A stretch of 64,000 nucleotides of DNA from Neisseria sicca 4320 (lineage in GTDB: Bacteria > Pseudomonadota > Gammaproteobacteria > Burkholderiales > Neisseriaceae). This document shows, piece after piece, positions 32,492 to 40,732 of the stretch (its first letter is position 1; each line of letters begins with the position of its first letter). Location of the stretch: NCBI RefSeq assembly GCF_000193735.1, contig NZ_AEPF01000045.1, forward strand, positions 1 to 64,000, read 5' to 3'. A program made the position numbers and the translations under genes. A model generated the notes under the pieces. The model saw nothing but the letters and a program-made list of their open reading frames with translations. It did not search any database and had not been told where the DNA came from.

Positions 32492-32788
32492 TTATTTAGA
32501 ACCACATTTGCCTTCGCCGCATTTGCCTTCAACTGCTTTCGCTTTGGCTTTTGCAGCTTTAGCGTTTTTAGCGGGGGCTTTTTTTACGGTTGAAGCGCAT
32601 TTGCCTTCGCCTGCTTTAGAAGCAGCGGCACCGCATGAACCTTCGGCAGCTTTAGCCGCACCGCAAGAGCCTTGGGCAGATTTTTGAACGCCTGCTTTGC
32701 TGCTTACCGGTTTGTCGGCAGCAACAACGCCGGCGGCCAAAGACAAAGACAAAGCACCTGCAAGGGCAGCGGCTACATTTTTTTTCAT
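32492..32788 (-). CDS. hvfA: HvfA-like (bufferin-type) cysteine-repeat RiPP precursor
   Basis: A 98-residue exported peptide precursor. Residues 1-24 are a signal peptide (hydrophobic core LAGALSLSLAAGVVAA). The mature part is lysine/alanine-rich with five cysteines in short repeats: QGSCGA (C42), EGSCGA (C52), EGKCAS (C64), EGKCG (C90) and EGKCG (C95). EGKCG is the motif modified by HvfB/HvfC in Haemophilus HvfA to a copper-chelating oxazolone-thioamide. AAAAAGGAAATCAAT gives a strong ribosome binding site, fitting high expression. It is second in the operon after doxX. The modification itself is inferred, not visible. Confidence 0.85.
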   Translation of the reverse strand: MKKNVAAALAGALSLSLAAGVVAADKPVSSKAGVQKSAQGSCGAAKAAEGSCGAAASKAGEGKCASTVKKAPAKNAKAAKAKAKAVEGKCGEGKCGSK

Positions 32789-32869
32789 ATTGATTTCCTT
32801 TTTAAAGTATCAAGTTAAACAGATTAAGAATTTAAGTTGGCGCGTTTAAAGTCCGCTCCCCGACCTTTT

Positions 32870-33325
32870 TCATTGATTTCCGACGCGGCATTTCGGGCAG
32901 AAGCGTTTTTTCAACAGGGCATCCAGCGATAAACGGCCCGCGCCTTGAAGCAGAATCGGGATTAAAACCACGATGTAAATCAAAGCCATTTTATAGCCGT
33001 TGTCGCAGACATTATAACCCGCACCCGCATGGACTGCCGCCCATGCCACCCCCGTTACAATGATTAATCCCAAGGCGGACAGGCGGGTTGCCAAGCCTAA
33101 AAGCAGCAAAACCGGGAAAACCAGCTCCACCCACATCGCCAAGTTCCAATTCATGCTGTCGGGCAGTAAATTGAACGGAAAGGGGAATTGGTCGTTGATT
33201 TCGGCAAACCAGTTTTCGCCGTTCCATTTCTGCATGCCCGATTCCCAAAATTCGTAAGCGGCAAACAGGCGCAAAACCAATAAACCTAAAGCCGATTGCC
33301 ACGGGGCTGTGATATTCGTTTTCAT
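32870..33325 (-). CDS. DoxX-family membrane protein of the hvf operon
   Basis: A 151-residue inner-membrane protein with about four transmembrane helices (near 12-30, 60-79, 84-103, 113-130), matching the DoxX family. DoxX proteins often accompany DUF692 clusters, where the Haemophilus gene is called hvfD; their role is unproven (redox or export have been proposed). The cytoplasmic-looking C terminus ends with FCPKC (C143, C146), which could bind metal. It is first in the operon, 32 nt behind an ECF-sigma-like promoter. An 81-bp gap separates it from hvfA. The start has only a weak ribosome binding site. Confidence 0.85.
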   Translation of the reverse strand: MKTNITAPWQSALGLLVLRLFAAYEFWESGMQKWNGENWFAEINDQFPFPFNLLPDSMNWNLAMWVELVFPVLLLLGLATRLSALGLIIVTGVAWAAVHAGAGYNVCDNGYKMALIYIVVLIPILLQGAGRLSLDALLKKRFCPKCRVGNQ

Positions 33326-33357
33326 GATAACCGTTTCATAAAATCATTTCATGCCCG

Positions 33358-33387
33358 ATTAGACGCGGCAGCTTGAAAATGCTTACA
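33358..33387 (-). promoter_or_regulatory. Putative ECF-sigma promoter of doxX-hvfABC
   Basis: On the minus strand TGTAAG, 16 nt, CGTCTAAT; the -10 ends 32 nt before the doxX start. Both hexamers and the spacer length are identical to those before msrAB, while the spacer sequence differs. This argues for a functional promoter rather than a copied repeat. Confidence 0.75.
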
Positions 33388-33440
33388 AGCCAATTGAAAA
33401 AATTTTGTTTGTTATTGTTTTATAACGATATTAATATTCA

Positions 33441-33481
33441 GAAGGTCGTCTGAGAACAGGTTTCAAGGTTTCAGACGACCT
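33441..33481 (-). terminator. Uptake-sequence terminator after rsgA
   Basis: GAAGGTCGTCTGAGAAC pairs with TTTCAGACGACCT with one mismatch, 32 nt past the rsgA stop. Confidence 0.55.
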
Positions 33482-33512
33482 GTTTTAGTTACCGAGACCA
33501 AACCGCTTATCC

Positions 33513-34379
33513 CTATCTCAACAATTCATCCGTTATCCGTTGCAAAAACTCGATGCGTTCGGGCTTGGCTTCGCCTGCTTCGGCGGCGGCTTTGACGGCG
33601 CAGCCGGGTTCGGCGCGGTGGGTGCAGTTGTGGAAACGGCATTGCCCGACGAGATGGTTCAGGTCGGGGAAGTATTGCAGCAGATCGGCGGCTTGGAGGT
33701 GGTGCAGCCCAAATTCTTGCAAACCGGGGGAGTCGATCAATTGGGTTTCCTCGTTTAAATCGTAAAGCTGGGCGTGGGTGGTGGTGTGTTTGCCGGAATC
33801 GAGCGCGGTGGAGATGTCGCCGGTGCGGGCGGTTTGGTTGCCCAAGAGGGCGTTGGTCAGGGTGGATTTGCCCATGCCGCTTTGTCCGAGCAGGATGTTG
33901 GTATGCCCTTGCAGGACGGGGCGCAGGATGTCGGCGTTTTCCAGCGCGCGGGTTTCGATGACGGGATAACCGAGCGTTTCGTAGAATTTGAGTTTTTCAC
34001 GCCAGAGGGCGGTTTCGGGCAGGTCGGCTTTGTTCAGGATGATGACGGCTTGGATGCTCGCGGCTTCGGCGGCAAGGAGCGCGCGTTGCAGCAGGGCTTC
34101 GCTGGGCGAGGGAACGGCGGCGGTAACGATAAGGAGCTGGGTAACATTTGCGGCGATAAGCTTGGTTTTCCAAGCGTCTTGGCGGTAGAGCAGGCTTTCG
34201 CGCGGCAGGTAGTCTTCGATGACGGCTTGTTCGGCGTTGATGTTTTGGATATGCACGCGGTCGCCGCAGGCGAAATCCACCCGCTTTTTGCGCGTGCTGG
34301 CTTCGTAGGTTTTGCCGTCGGGCGTGCGCACGATGTAGCGGCGGCCGTAGCTGGTAATGATTTGGGCGGTATCGGTCAT
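33513..34379 (-). CDS. rsgA: Ribosome small-subunit GTPase RsgA
   Basis: RsgA checks late 30S maturation and releases RbfA. The 288-residue protein has an N-terminal OB fold and a circularly permuted GTPase domain: G4 NKAD (116-119) precedes G1 GQSGMGKS (165-172) and G3 DSPG (216-219). The C-terminal zinc site is C247, C252, H254 and C260. The order G4-G1-G3 is diagnostic. No strong Shine-Dalgarno is visible before the ATG. The upstream gap (34380-34595) holds uptake sequences and a CREE-like scrap. Confidence 0.96.
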   Translation of the reverse strand: MTDTAQIITSYGRRYIVRTPDGKTYEASTRKKRVDFACGDRVHIQNINAEQAVIEDYLPRESLLYRQDAWKTKLIAANVTQLLIVTAAVPSPSEALLQRALLAAEAASIQAVIILNKADLPETALWREKLKFYETLGYPVIETRALENADILRPVLQGHTNILLGQSGMGKSTLTNALLGNQTARTGDISTALDSGKHTTTHAQLYDLNEETQLIDSPGLQEFGLHHLQAADLLQYFPDLNHLVGQCRFHNCTHRAEPGCAVKAAAEAGEAKPERIEFLQRITDELLR

Positions 34380-34496
34380 AAATGGTTGGGTCGGGTGGAG
34401 TGGATAAAGGGAATGTTCGCGGCGGCGTGGCTGCCTTGCGGCGAAAGGTATTGTACCGAAATAGGCAGGGGTCGTCTGAGTCGTCTGAAACGATTC

Positions 34497-34556
34497 TATA
34501 TCGGGTTAACTGGAAACCGATACGGCGTTGCCGCCTATCTTGATTTCAACTCATCC
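34497..34556. repeat. Probable CREE remnant
   Basis: TATATCGGGTTAACTGGAAACC-GATACGGCGTTGCCGCC-TTGATTTCAA resembles one half of a Correia element (compare ACCAGTACGGCGTTGCC at 26,310), but the terminal repeats are lost. Confidence 0.35.
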
Positions 34557-34595
34557 CGCGAGATTCGAAAGGTTTTCAGACGACCTCCCAGCCCA

Positions 34596-35324
34596 TCACA
34601 AGCCGAGCGACCACGCGTTGACGCCTTCGGAAAAATCTTCCAAACGGTTTTCGTAGTGCGCGAAGATTTCTTCGATGATTTCGTCTTCGCCGTCGATCAG
34701 TCGGATTAAATCCATATCGGCTTCCGAAATCAGCCCGCGCCCGAGCAGCTCTTTGCGTATCCAGTCCAACAAGCCCGACCAAAAATCCTTGCCCACCAAG
34801 ATAATCGGGCGGTCGGGTGTTTTGCCCGTCTGCACCAGCGTCAGGCTTTCAAACAGTTCGTCCAGCGTGCCGAAGCCGCCGGGCATGACGACGTACGCGA
34901 CCGCGTGTTTCACAAACATCACTTTGCGCGGGAAGAAATGTTGGAACTTGATGGACAAATCCTGATACGGATTGGCTTTTTGTTCGTGCGGCAACACGAT
35001 ATTCAACCCCACCGCAGGGCTTGCGCCCGCAAACGCACCTTTGTTCGCCGCTTCCATAATCCCCGGCCCGCCGCCCGAAATGACGGAAAAACCGGCATCT
35101 GAGAGCTTGCGTGCCAGTCGCAGCGTAAATTCGTAGTCGGGATGGTTTTCCGGCGTGCGCGCACTGCCGTAAATGCTGACCGCAGGCTGAATCGCCCGCA
35201 GCTCCTCGCCCGCCTCGACAAATTCCGAAATAATCTTCAAAACATGATACGACTCCCGCGCCTGAATTTCGCGGCGCGCCTCATCGGGCAGCATAGGTTT
35301 GGGCAGTTTTTTGAGCAGGCTCAC
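34596..35324 (-). CDS. LOG-family nucleotide hydrolase / TIGR00730 Rossmann protein
   Basis: A 242-residue protein of the LOG (lonely guy) family, with GGGPGIMEAAN (84-94) and PGGFGTLDE (148-156), the phosphate- and nucleotide-binding signature. Plant LOG proteins release cytokinin from its nucleotide. The bacterial relatives are AMP/pyrimidine 5'-monophosphate nucleosidases, and a precise substrate here is unknown. The frame is open to an ATG at 35375. The GTG at 35324 is preferred because it follows GATGAAGGAAAAACT and gives the usual family length. Confidence 0.85.
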   Translation of the reverse strand: MSLLKKLPKPMLPDEARREIQARESYHVLKIISEFVEAGEELRAIQPAVSIYGSARTPENHPDYEFTLRLARKLSDAGFSVISGGGPGIMEAANKGAFAGASPAVGLNIVLPHEQKANPYQDLSIKFQHFFPRKVMFVKHAVAYVVMPGGFGTLDELFESLTLVQTGKTPDRPIILVGKDFWSGLLDWIRKELLGRGLISEADMDLIRLIDGEDEIIEEIFAHYENRLEDFSEGVNAWSLGL

Positions 35325-35530
35325 AGTTTTTCCTTCATCTTGTTGAATCCCCACATTGTAACCGACAGAACCCAAGGTCGTCTGAAAACGCAGGCAGGAA
35401 TGGCGGCAAGTGTTCCTTATTTGAACCGAATCATGCGTTTCAGCCCGCCATCCCGCGCAAAAGAGACAAGATTGCCGTCGCAGCCGCGACCGCTTGCGTT
35501 ACAATCCCCCATTTGTGCCCACATCAGACC

Positions 35531-36238
35531 ATGCTTGACATCCTCTACCGCGACAGTCGCACCATCGCCATCAACAAACCCGCCGGAATGCTCGTCCACC
35601 GAAGCTGGCTCGACCGCCACGAAACACAGTTCGTCATGCAGACCCTGCGCGACCAAATCGGACAACACGTCTATCCCGCCCACCGCCTCGACCGCCCCAC
35701 ATCCGGCGTCCTCCTGTTTGCCCTCGACCCCGAAGCCGCCCGCCTGCTGACGCAGCAGTTCGAACAAAAAACCACACGTAAAACCTACTGGGCAATCGTA
35801 CGCGGCTATTTGACCGACGACGGACTCATCGACTACCCGCTCAAATATCAGCCCGACAAAATCGCCGAATCCCAAACCGAATCCACCCTCCAAGAAGCCC
35901 AAACCCAATACCGCTGTCTTGCGCGCACCGAATTGCCCTTCCAATCCGCCGCCCGCTACCCGACCTCGCGCTACTCGTGGGCAGAACTCATCCCGTACAC
36001 AGGCCGCAAACACCAACTGCGCCGCCACATGAAACACATCTTCCACCCCATCGTCGGCGACACCAACTACGGCGACCTGCGCCAAAACCACGCCACCGCC
36101 GCCCACCTCGGTCCCACCCGCCTCATGCTCCACGCCCGCAGCCTATCGTTCCAAAGCATCGAAAACGGCAAAACACTGACCGTCTGCGCCGATACGGACG
36201 CAAGCTGGCGGATTTGGCTGGATATGTTTGAAGCGTAA
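35531..36238 (+). CDS. truC: tRNA pseudouridine(65) synthase TruC
   Basis: An RluA-family pseudouridine synthase of 235 residues. The catalytic block HRLDRPTSG contains D54. AINKPAGMLVH precedes it, and GRKHQLRRHMKHIFHPIVGDTNYGD follows, which is typical of TruC rather than RluC/RluD; no S4 domain is present. TruC modifies U65 in tRNA-Ile and tRNA-Asp. The ATG at 35531 matches the family N terminus (MLDILYRD). A start 18 nt upstream is possible. Divergent from the LOG-family gene. Confidence 0.9.
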   Translation: MLDILYRDSRTIAINKPAGMLVHRSWLDRHETQFVMQTLRDQIGQHVYPAHRLDRPTSGVLLFALDPEAARLLTQQFEQKTTRKTYWAIVRGYLTDDGLIDYPLKYQPDKIAESQTESTLQEAQTQYRCLARTELPFQSAARYPTSRYSWAELIPYTGRKHQLRRHMKHIFHPIVGDTNYGDLRQNHATAAHLGPTRLMLHARSLSFQSIENGKTLTVCADTDASWRIWLDMFEA

Positions 36239-36465
36239 GTGAAAAGTTGCGCCAACAGGCAGACTGGTTATGCTGCGAAGCCGGACACGGTTTTCAGACG
36301 ACCTTTATGAATCAAAACACGCTTGAGATAACCAAATCCCGTAGCGTAGGCTTTGCCCGCGAGATTTGCTGTCCGTCAGTCTAAATCGGGTGTGTGTACT
36401 TGTATTTATTTTGTGGGTATAGCTGAATTACTTTATTTTCGGTATGCAACTTACCGGTCGTCGTC

Positions 36466-36563
36466 ATTCCCGCGCAGGCGGGAATCTATTTTTGAAATTC
36501 AGAAACTGTTTTTTAAATCAAGGTTTCTCAGGTTTTACGATGGATTCCCGCCTGCGCGGGAAT
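36466..36563. repeat. Pair of dRS3 repeats in a mosaic element
   Basis: ATTCCCGCGCAGGCGGGAAT (36466-36485) and ATTCCCGCCTGCGCGGGAAT (36544-36563) are dRS3 20-mers (ATTCCC-N8-GGGAAT) in inverted arrangement. They are flanked by TACTTTATTTTCGGTAT and ATGCCGTATTTAAAG-TTAAGTA, which are themselves approximate inverses. Confidence 0.88.
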
Positions 36564-36690
36564 GACGGAATTTGAAAATATGCCGTATTTAAAGTTAAGT
36601 ATGCTTGCTATATAACCCGCGCCACGGTTTGTTTTGAGGGTGTCTTATCTATTTCCTGCTCTGATTAAGAAGTGGGATTTAAGATTGAAA

Positions 36691-36735
36691 AGAGGTCGTC
36701 TGAAAACTTAGGTTTCCCAGTTTTCAGACGACCTT
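36691..36735. repeat. Inverted uptake-sequence pair
   Basis: AGAGGTCGTCTGAAAAC faces TTTTCAGACGACCTT inside the gap, far from either gene end. Confidence 0.55.
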
Positions 36736-36898
36736 GATTAATCAAAATACGCTGTGGATAAGCCGAACCCCGTAGCGTGGGCTTTGCCCACGAGATTTGC
36801 CGCCTGTCAGTCTGAGTTGGGTATTTGTGATTGCATCTGTTTCGCGGGTAGAACCCGCGCTACGGGTAGGCTCATCCAGAATCGATGCCTACTTGACG

Positions 36899-36945
36899 AA
36901 AAGGTCGTCTGAAAACCATCAGTTTTGGTTTTCAGACGACCTTTT
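36899..36945 (-). terminator. Uptake-sequence terminator after purB
   Basis: AAAAGGTCGTCTGAAAACC and GGTTTTCAGACGACCTTTT are perfect inverses with a short loop, 34 nt past the purB stop. Confidence 0.75.
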
Positions 36946-36978
36946 GTGTCGATTCAATCTCAAATCATTCAGACGGCA

Positions 36979-38349
36979 TCAAATCCGTTTTGCCAATTCT
37001 TCCGCTTTGCCGATGTACAGCGCGGGGGTCAGGGCGAGCAGTTGGGATTTGGCTTCGGCGGGGATTTCCAGCGATTCGATGAAGACTTTCAGCACTTCGG
37101 GCGTGATGCCGCCTTTGCCGCGCGTCAGGTCTTTCAGTTTTTCGTAAGGATTGGCGACACCGTGGCGGCGCATGACGGTTTGAATCGGCTCGGCGAGCAG
37201 CTCCCAAGTGGCATCCAAATCGGCGGCCAGCGCGGCGGGGTTGGGTTCGAGCTTGTTCAGGCCGCGTAGGTGGGCGGCGAAACCCAACACGGCATAGCCC
37301 ACGCCTACGCCCATATTGCGCAGGACGGTGCTGTCGGTCAGGTCGCGCTGCCAGCGGGAGACGGGCAGTTTTTCGGACAAGAAACCCAATACGGCGTTTG
37401 CCATGCCGAGGTTGCCTTCGGAGTTTTCAAAGTCGATGGGGTTGACTTTGTGCGGCATGGTCGATGAGCCGACTTCGCCCGCTTTGACTTTTTGTTTGAA
37501 GTAACCCAGTGAAATATAACCCCAAACGTCGCGGTTGAAGTCGATCAAGATGGTGTTGATGCGGCTGAGGGTTTGGAAGAATTCAGCCATGTAGTCGTGC
37601 GGTTCGATTTGGATGGTGTAGGGGTTGAAGGTCAGACCGAGGCTGATTTCGACGAAGTTGCGGCAGTGGGTTTCCCAATCGACGTCGGGATAGGCGACCA
37701 TGTGGGCGTTGTAGTTGCCGACCGCGCCGTTGATTTTGCCGAGGAATTCTTGCGCCTGAAGGTTTTTAAACTGGCGTTGCAGGCGGTACACGATGTTGGC
37801 GGTTTCTTTGCCCAAGGTGGTCGGCGTGGCGGGCTGACCGTGGGTGCGGCTCATCATGGGGACGGCGGCAAGGTCGTGCGCCATGCCGGTGAGTTTTTCG
37901 ATGATTTCGGCAAGTTTGGGCAGGATGACGGTTTCGCGCGCTTCTTGCAGCATCAGGGCGTGGGACAGATTGTTGATGTCTTCGCTGGTGCAGGCGAAGT
38001 GGATGAACTCGCTGGCGGCGGCGACTTCGGGTACGCCGGCGAAGCGTTCTTTGAGCCAGTATTCGATGGCTTTGACATCATGATTGGTGGTCGCTTCGAT
38101 GGCTTTGACGGCGGCTGCGTCTTCCAGTGAAAAGTTTTCGATGACTTTGTCGATTTCGGCAAGTGTGAAATCGCTGAAGGCGGGAATTTCGGTGATTTGC
38201 GGTTCGGCGGCGAGGGCTTTGAGCCAGCTCAATTCGACTTTGACGCGCGCCCTCATCAGGCCGTATTCGGAGAAAATCGGACGCAATGCTTCAACAGATT
38301 TGGCGTAGCGGCCGTCTAGGGGGGAAAGTGCAGCGATAGGGTTGATCAT
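36979..38349 (-). CDS. purB: Adenylosuccinate lyase
   Basis: PurB catalyses two purine steps: SAICAR to AICAR plus fumarate, and adenylosuccinate to AMP plus fumarate. The 456-residue length equals the E. coli enzyme. Catalytic regions are TSEDINNLSHA (121-131), RTHGQPATP with H170, and the signature SSTMPHKVNPIDFEN from 295 on, whose serine is the general acid/base. ACAGGACTCCGAC supplies the ribosome binding site. It ends at an uptake-sequence terminator. Confidence 0.97.
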   Translation of the reverse strand: MINPIAALSPLDGRYAKSVEALRPIFSEYGLMRARVKVELSWLKALAAEPQITEIPAFSDFTLAEIDKVIENFSLEDAAAVKAIEATTNHDVKAIEYWLKERFAGVPEVAAASEFIHFACTSEDINNLSHALMLQEARETVILPKLAEIIEKLTGMAHDLAAVPMMSRTHGQPATPTTLGKETANIVYRLQRQFKNLQAQEFLGKINGAVGNYNAHMVAYPDVDWETHCRNFVEISLGLTFNPYTIQIEPHDYMAEFFQTLSRINTILIDFNRDVWGYISLGYFKQKVKAGEVGSSTMPHKVNPIDFENSEGNLGMANAVLGFLSEKLPVSRWQRDLTDSTVLRNMGVGVGYAVLGFAAHLRGLNKLEPNPAALAADLDATWELLAEPIQTVMRRHGVANPYEKLKDLTRGKGGITPEVLKVFIESLEIPAEAKSQLLALTPALYIGKAEELAKRI

Positions 38350-38449
38350 GTCGGAGTCCTGTCGGTAGGTCGGTCAAACGGTTAAATCAAACAGTCAAAT
38401 TGTTTGCAATTATACATGATTTGACTGATTAACTTAGGGTCGTCTGAAA

Positions 38450-39043
38450 CTACAACCTGCCCTTCAAAGCGTTTTTGACAAACGCCGCCGACTCGCGCAA
38501 TACCGTGAAACCATAACCGCCGTAAGGCTCGGAACAAAACGGCGCGGCATACACCTGAATATCGTGTCCCTGCCACTGCTTGTCCGCCATCATCCGCGCC
38601 CGCGTCAAATGGAAACCGGCGCTGACAATGACGACGCGTGGGCTGTTTTCGATAAATTTTCGGCTGAACACAATGTTCTCAAACGTATTGCCTGCTTCTG
38701 GCTCCTGAATAATGTCCCCCTTCGGTACGCCCATTTTCTCCGCAATCATCTGCATATTGCCCGCAGAGGACTGCAAATCACGGCTGACTCCGCCCGTCAT
38801 CACCAGCTTCTTCACCTTGCCGGCACGATATAGATCGACGGCCGCTTCAACGCGCGCCACCAAACAAGGATTCAGACGACCCCCTTCATAAGCACGGGTC
38901 GAAAGCACAACCGCAGCATCCGCAGGACGCACCGTATCCGCATCCAACCGCGACACCTGAAAATCGCGCCACATGATCCACAGCGGCAAAAGCGCGGCGG
39001 TAAGGAACAAAACCAATATAAAAACGAGGGTTTTTTTGAACAT
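38450..39043 (-). CDS. YdcF/SanA-family (DUF218) membrane-anchored protein
   Basis: A 197-residue DUF218 protein. A single N-terminal transmembrane helix (about 5-25) anchors a periplasmic domain with PADAAVVLSTRAYEGGRLNPCLVARVEAAVDLYRAGKVKKLVMTGG (written here only as a region, residues 40-85), PEAGNTFENIVFS and VVIVSAGFHLTRARMMA. Relatives affect envelope integrity and vancomycin sensitivity (SanA), and ElyC acts on peptidoglycan/ECA lipid carriers. Its exact reaction is unknown. TAGGATTCGG is the ribosome binding site. Confidence 0.85.
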   Translation of the reverse strand: MFKKTLVFILVLFLTAALLPLWIMWRDFQVSRLDADTVRPADAAVVLSTRAYEGGRLNPCLVARVEAAVDLYRAGKVKKLVMTGGVSRDLQSSAGNMQMIAEKMGVPKGDIIQEPEAGNTFENIVFSRKFIENSPRVVIVSAGFHLTRARMMADKQWQGHDIQVYAAPFCSEPYGGYGFTVLRESAAFVKNALKGRL

Positions 39044-39130
39044 CCGAATCCTAAAATGATGAAAGTAGTTGGAACACGGCTGTACAGGCAGGTTCCGCTT
39101 GTTCTTAAGATTTTACGAAATTCATACAGC

Positions 39131-39169
39131 AAAAGGTCGTCTGAAAACAGGATTTTCAGACGACCTTTT
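39131..39169. repeat. Inverted uptake-sequence pair
   Basis: AAAAGGTCGTCTGAAAAC and TTTTCAGACGACCTTTT form a 17-bp stem with a T run, upstream of the ydcF-like gene rather than after a gene. Confidence 0.6.
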
Positions 39170-39321
39170 ATTTAGGTTTAGGTTATCTTTCTGGCGTAGC
39201 GGAAAATTTGTGTGGCGGAAGAGGGTAGGGATGCATGTCGGAGACCTATATCTGATTCAAAAGTCCGACCTGCCTAAACTGCACAGTATATCGGTTTAAA
39301 ATAGAAACCACTCATGCCGTC

Positions 39322-39416
39322 ATTCCAGCGCAGGCGGGAATCCAGGAGTTTCGCATTACGGCAATTTTCAAACATTTTTGAAAACCGAATGATTGGATTC
39401 CCGCCTGCGCGGGAAT
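39322..39416. repeat. Pair of dRS3 repeats
   Basis: ATTCCAGCGCAGGCGGGAAT (39322-39341, one mismatch) and ATTCCCGCCTGCGCGGGAAT (39397-39416) flank a 55-bp AT-rich core. The unit lies in the gap between the ydcF-like and sstT genes. Confidence 0.85.
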
Positions 39417-39449
39417 GACGGCATGGGTATTTAAATTTAATTGTATAGA

Positions 39450-39484
39450 AAAAAGGTCGTCTGAAATTTCAGACAACCTTTTTA
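39450..39484 (-). terminator. Uptake-sequence terminator after sstT
   Basis: AAAAAAGGTCGTCTGAAA and TTTCAGACAACCTTTTT make a near-perfect stem with no loop bases to spare and A/T runs. One base of the uptake sequence is mutated on the right arm. Confidence 0.7.
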
Positions 39485-39508
39485 ACGTTTTACAAAACAA
39501 CCGGCTCT

Positions 39509-40732
39509 TTAACCTTTACGGCGGCTGCCTAAGTCGGCGGCGGCGGTAAAGAGTACGTCGGTGGAAGAGTTGAGGGCGGTTTCGGCGGAGTCTTGGATAA
39601 CGCCGATAATCATGCCGACGCCGACGACGCGCATGGCGAAGTCGTTGTCTATGCCCAAGAGGCTGCAGGCGACGGGGATCAGCAGCAGCGAGCCGCCGGC
39701 AACGCCGGATGCGCCGCATGCGCCGACGGTGGCGACGAGGCTCAGGAGCAGGGCGGTTGGGTAGTCGACGACGATGCCTTTGGTGTAGGCGGCCGCCATG
39801 GCTAAGACGGTGATGGTAATCGCTGCGCCTGCCATGTTGATGGTTGCGCCCAGCGGGATGGAGACGGAGTAGGTGTCTTCATGCAAGCCGAGTTTTTTCG
39901 CCAATGCCATGTTGACGGGGATGTTGGCGGCGGAGGAGCGGGTAAAGAACGCGTAGAGTCCGCTTTCGCGCAGGCAGGTGAAGACCAGTCCGTAAGGGTT
40001 TTTGCGGGTTTGCGACCAGACGATGAGCGGATTCACGACGAGGGCGATGAATGCCATGCTGCCGAGCAGGACTGCCAGCAGGCGTCCGTAGCTGAGGAAG
40101 GCGGCAAAGCCGGTTTCGGCGACGGTTTGGGAAACCAGTCCGAAAATGCCCAAGGGGGCGAAACGGATAACCCATTGTACGACGGTGGTAACGGCTTCGG
40201 AGAGGTCGGAGACGACTTGGCGGGTGGTGTCGGAGCCGTGGTGGCGCAATGCGGAGCCTAAAACAAACGCCCATGCGAGAATGCCGATGTAGTTGGCTTG
40301 TGCGATGGCGTTAATCGGGTTGGACACGAGCTTCATCAAAAGTTCTTTGAGGACTTGGGTGATGCCGGACGGTGGTGCGAGGGTAGAGGCGGCTACGTCT
40401 TTAAACACCAGCGCGGTTGGGAATGCCATACTGGCGGCAACGGCGACTGCGGCGGCGGCAAATGTGCCGAAGAGATACAGAATAATGATGGGTTTGATTT
40501 TGGATTCGCCGCCTTTGCGGTATTGCACCAGCGCGGCGGTCACTAAGACAAACACCAATACGGGGGCGACGGCTTTCAATGCGCCGACGAACAATTCGCC
40601 GAGCAGCCCGACGTTCATGCCTGCTTTCGGGGAGATGGTACCGACCAGTACGCCCAACATCAAACCGATGATGATTTGCGGTACGAGTCCGATACGGTTG
40701 ACTGCGTTCAGCAGTGGATTACCACTTGCCAT
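39509..40732 (-). CDS. sstT: Serine/threonine:sodium symporter SstT
   Basis: A 407-residue member of the dicarboxylate/amino acid:cation symporter family, closest to E. coli SstT (414). It begins NPLLNAVNRIGLVPQIIIG, has eight or so transmembrane segments, the re-entrant loop with AFFTRSSAANIPVNMALAKKLG (serine-rich HP1 tip), SIPLGATINMAGAAI, and the HP2 block GVAGGSLLLIPVA. The frame is open to 40789. The ATG at 40732 is selected because it follows TAAGAGGATGTATC and gives the family N terminus. Divergent from tamA. Confidence 0.92.
   Translation of the reverse strand: MASGNPLLNAVNRIGLVPQIIIGLMLGVLVGTISPKAGMNVGLLGELFVGALKAVAPVLVFVLVTAALVQYRKGGESKIKPIIILYLFGTFAAAAVAVAASMAFPTALVFKDVAASTLAPPSGITQVLKELLMKLVSNPINAIAQANYIGILAWAFVLGSALRHHGSDTTRQVVSDLSEAVTTVVQWVIRFAPLGIFGLVSQTVAETGFAAFLSYGRLLAVLLGSMAFIALVVNPLIVWSQTRKNPYGLVFTCLRESGLYAFFTRSSAANIPVNMALAKKLGLHEDTYSVSIPLGATINMAGAAITITVLAMAAAYTKGIVVDYPTALLLSLVATVGACGASGVAGGSLLLIPVACSLLGIDNDFAMRVVGVGMIIGVIQDSAETALNSSTDVLFTAAADLGSRRKG

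Larger units (their letters stand above)
36239..36978. other. 740-bp intergenic repeat mosaic
   Basis: No gene is supported. The gap contains two related copies of a GTAGCGTGGGCTTTGCC-type repeat (about 36,340-36,370 and 36,770-36,800), also seen at the left edge of the window. It also holds a mosaic element with two dRS3 20-mers (36466, 36544) and two uptake-sequence pairs (36691-36735, 36899-36945). The whole is a typical neisserial intergenic mosaic region. Confidence 0.7.
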
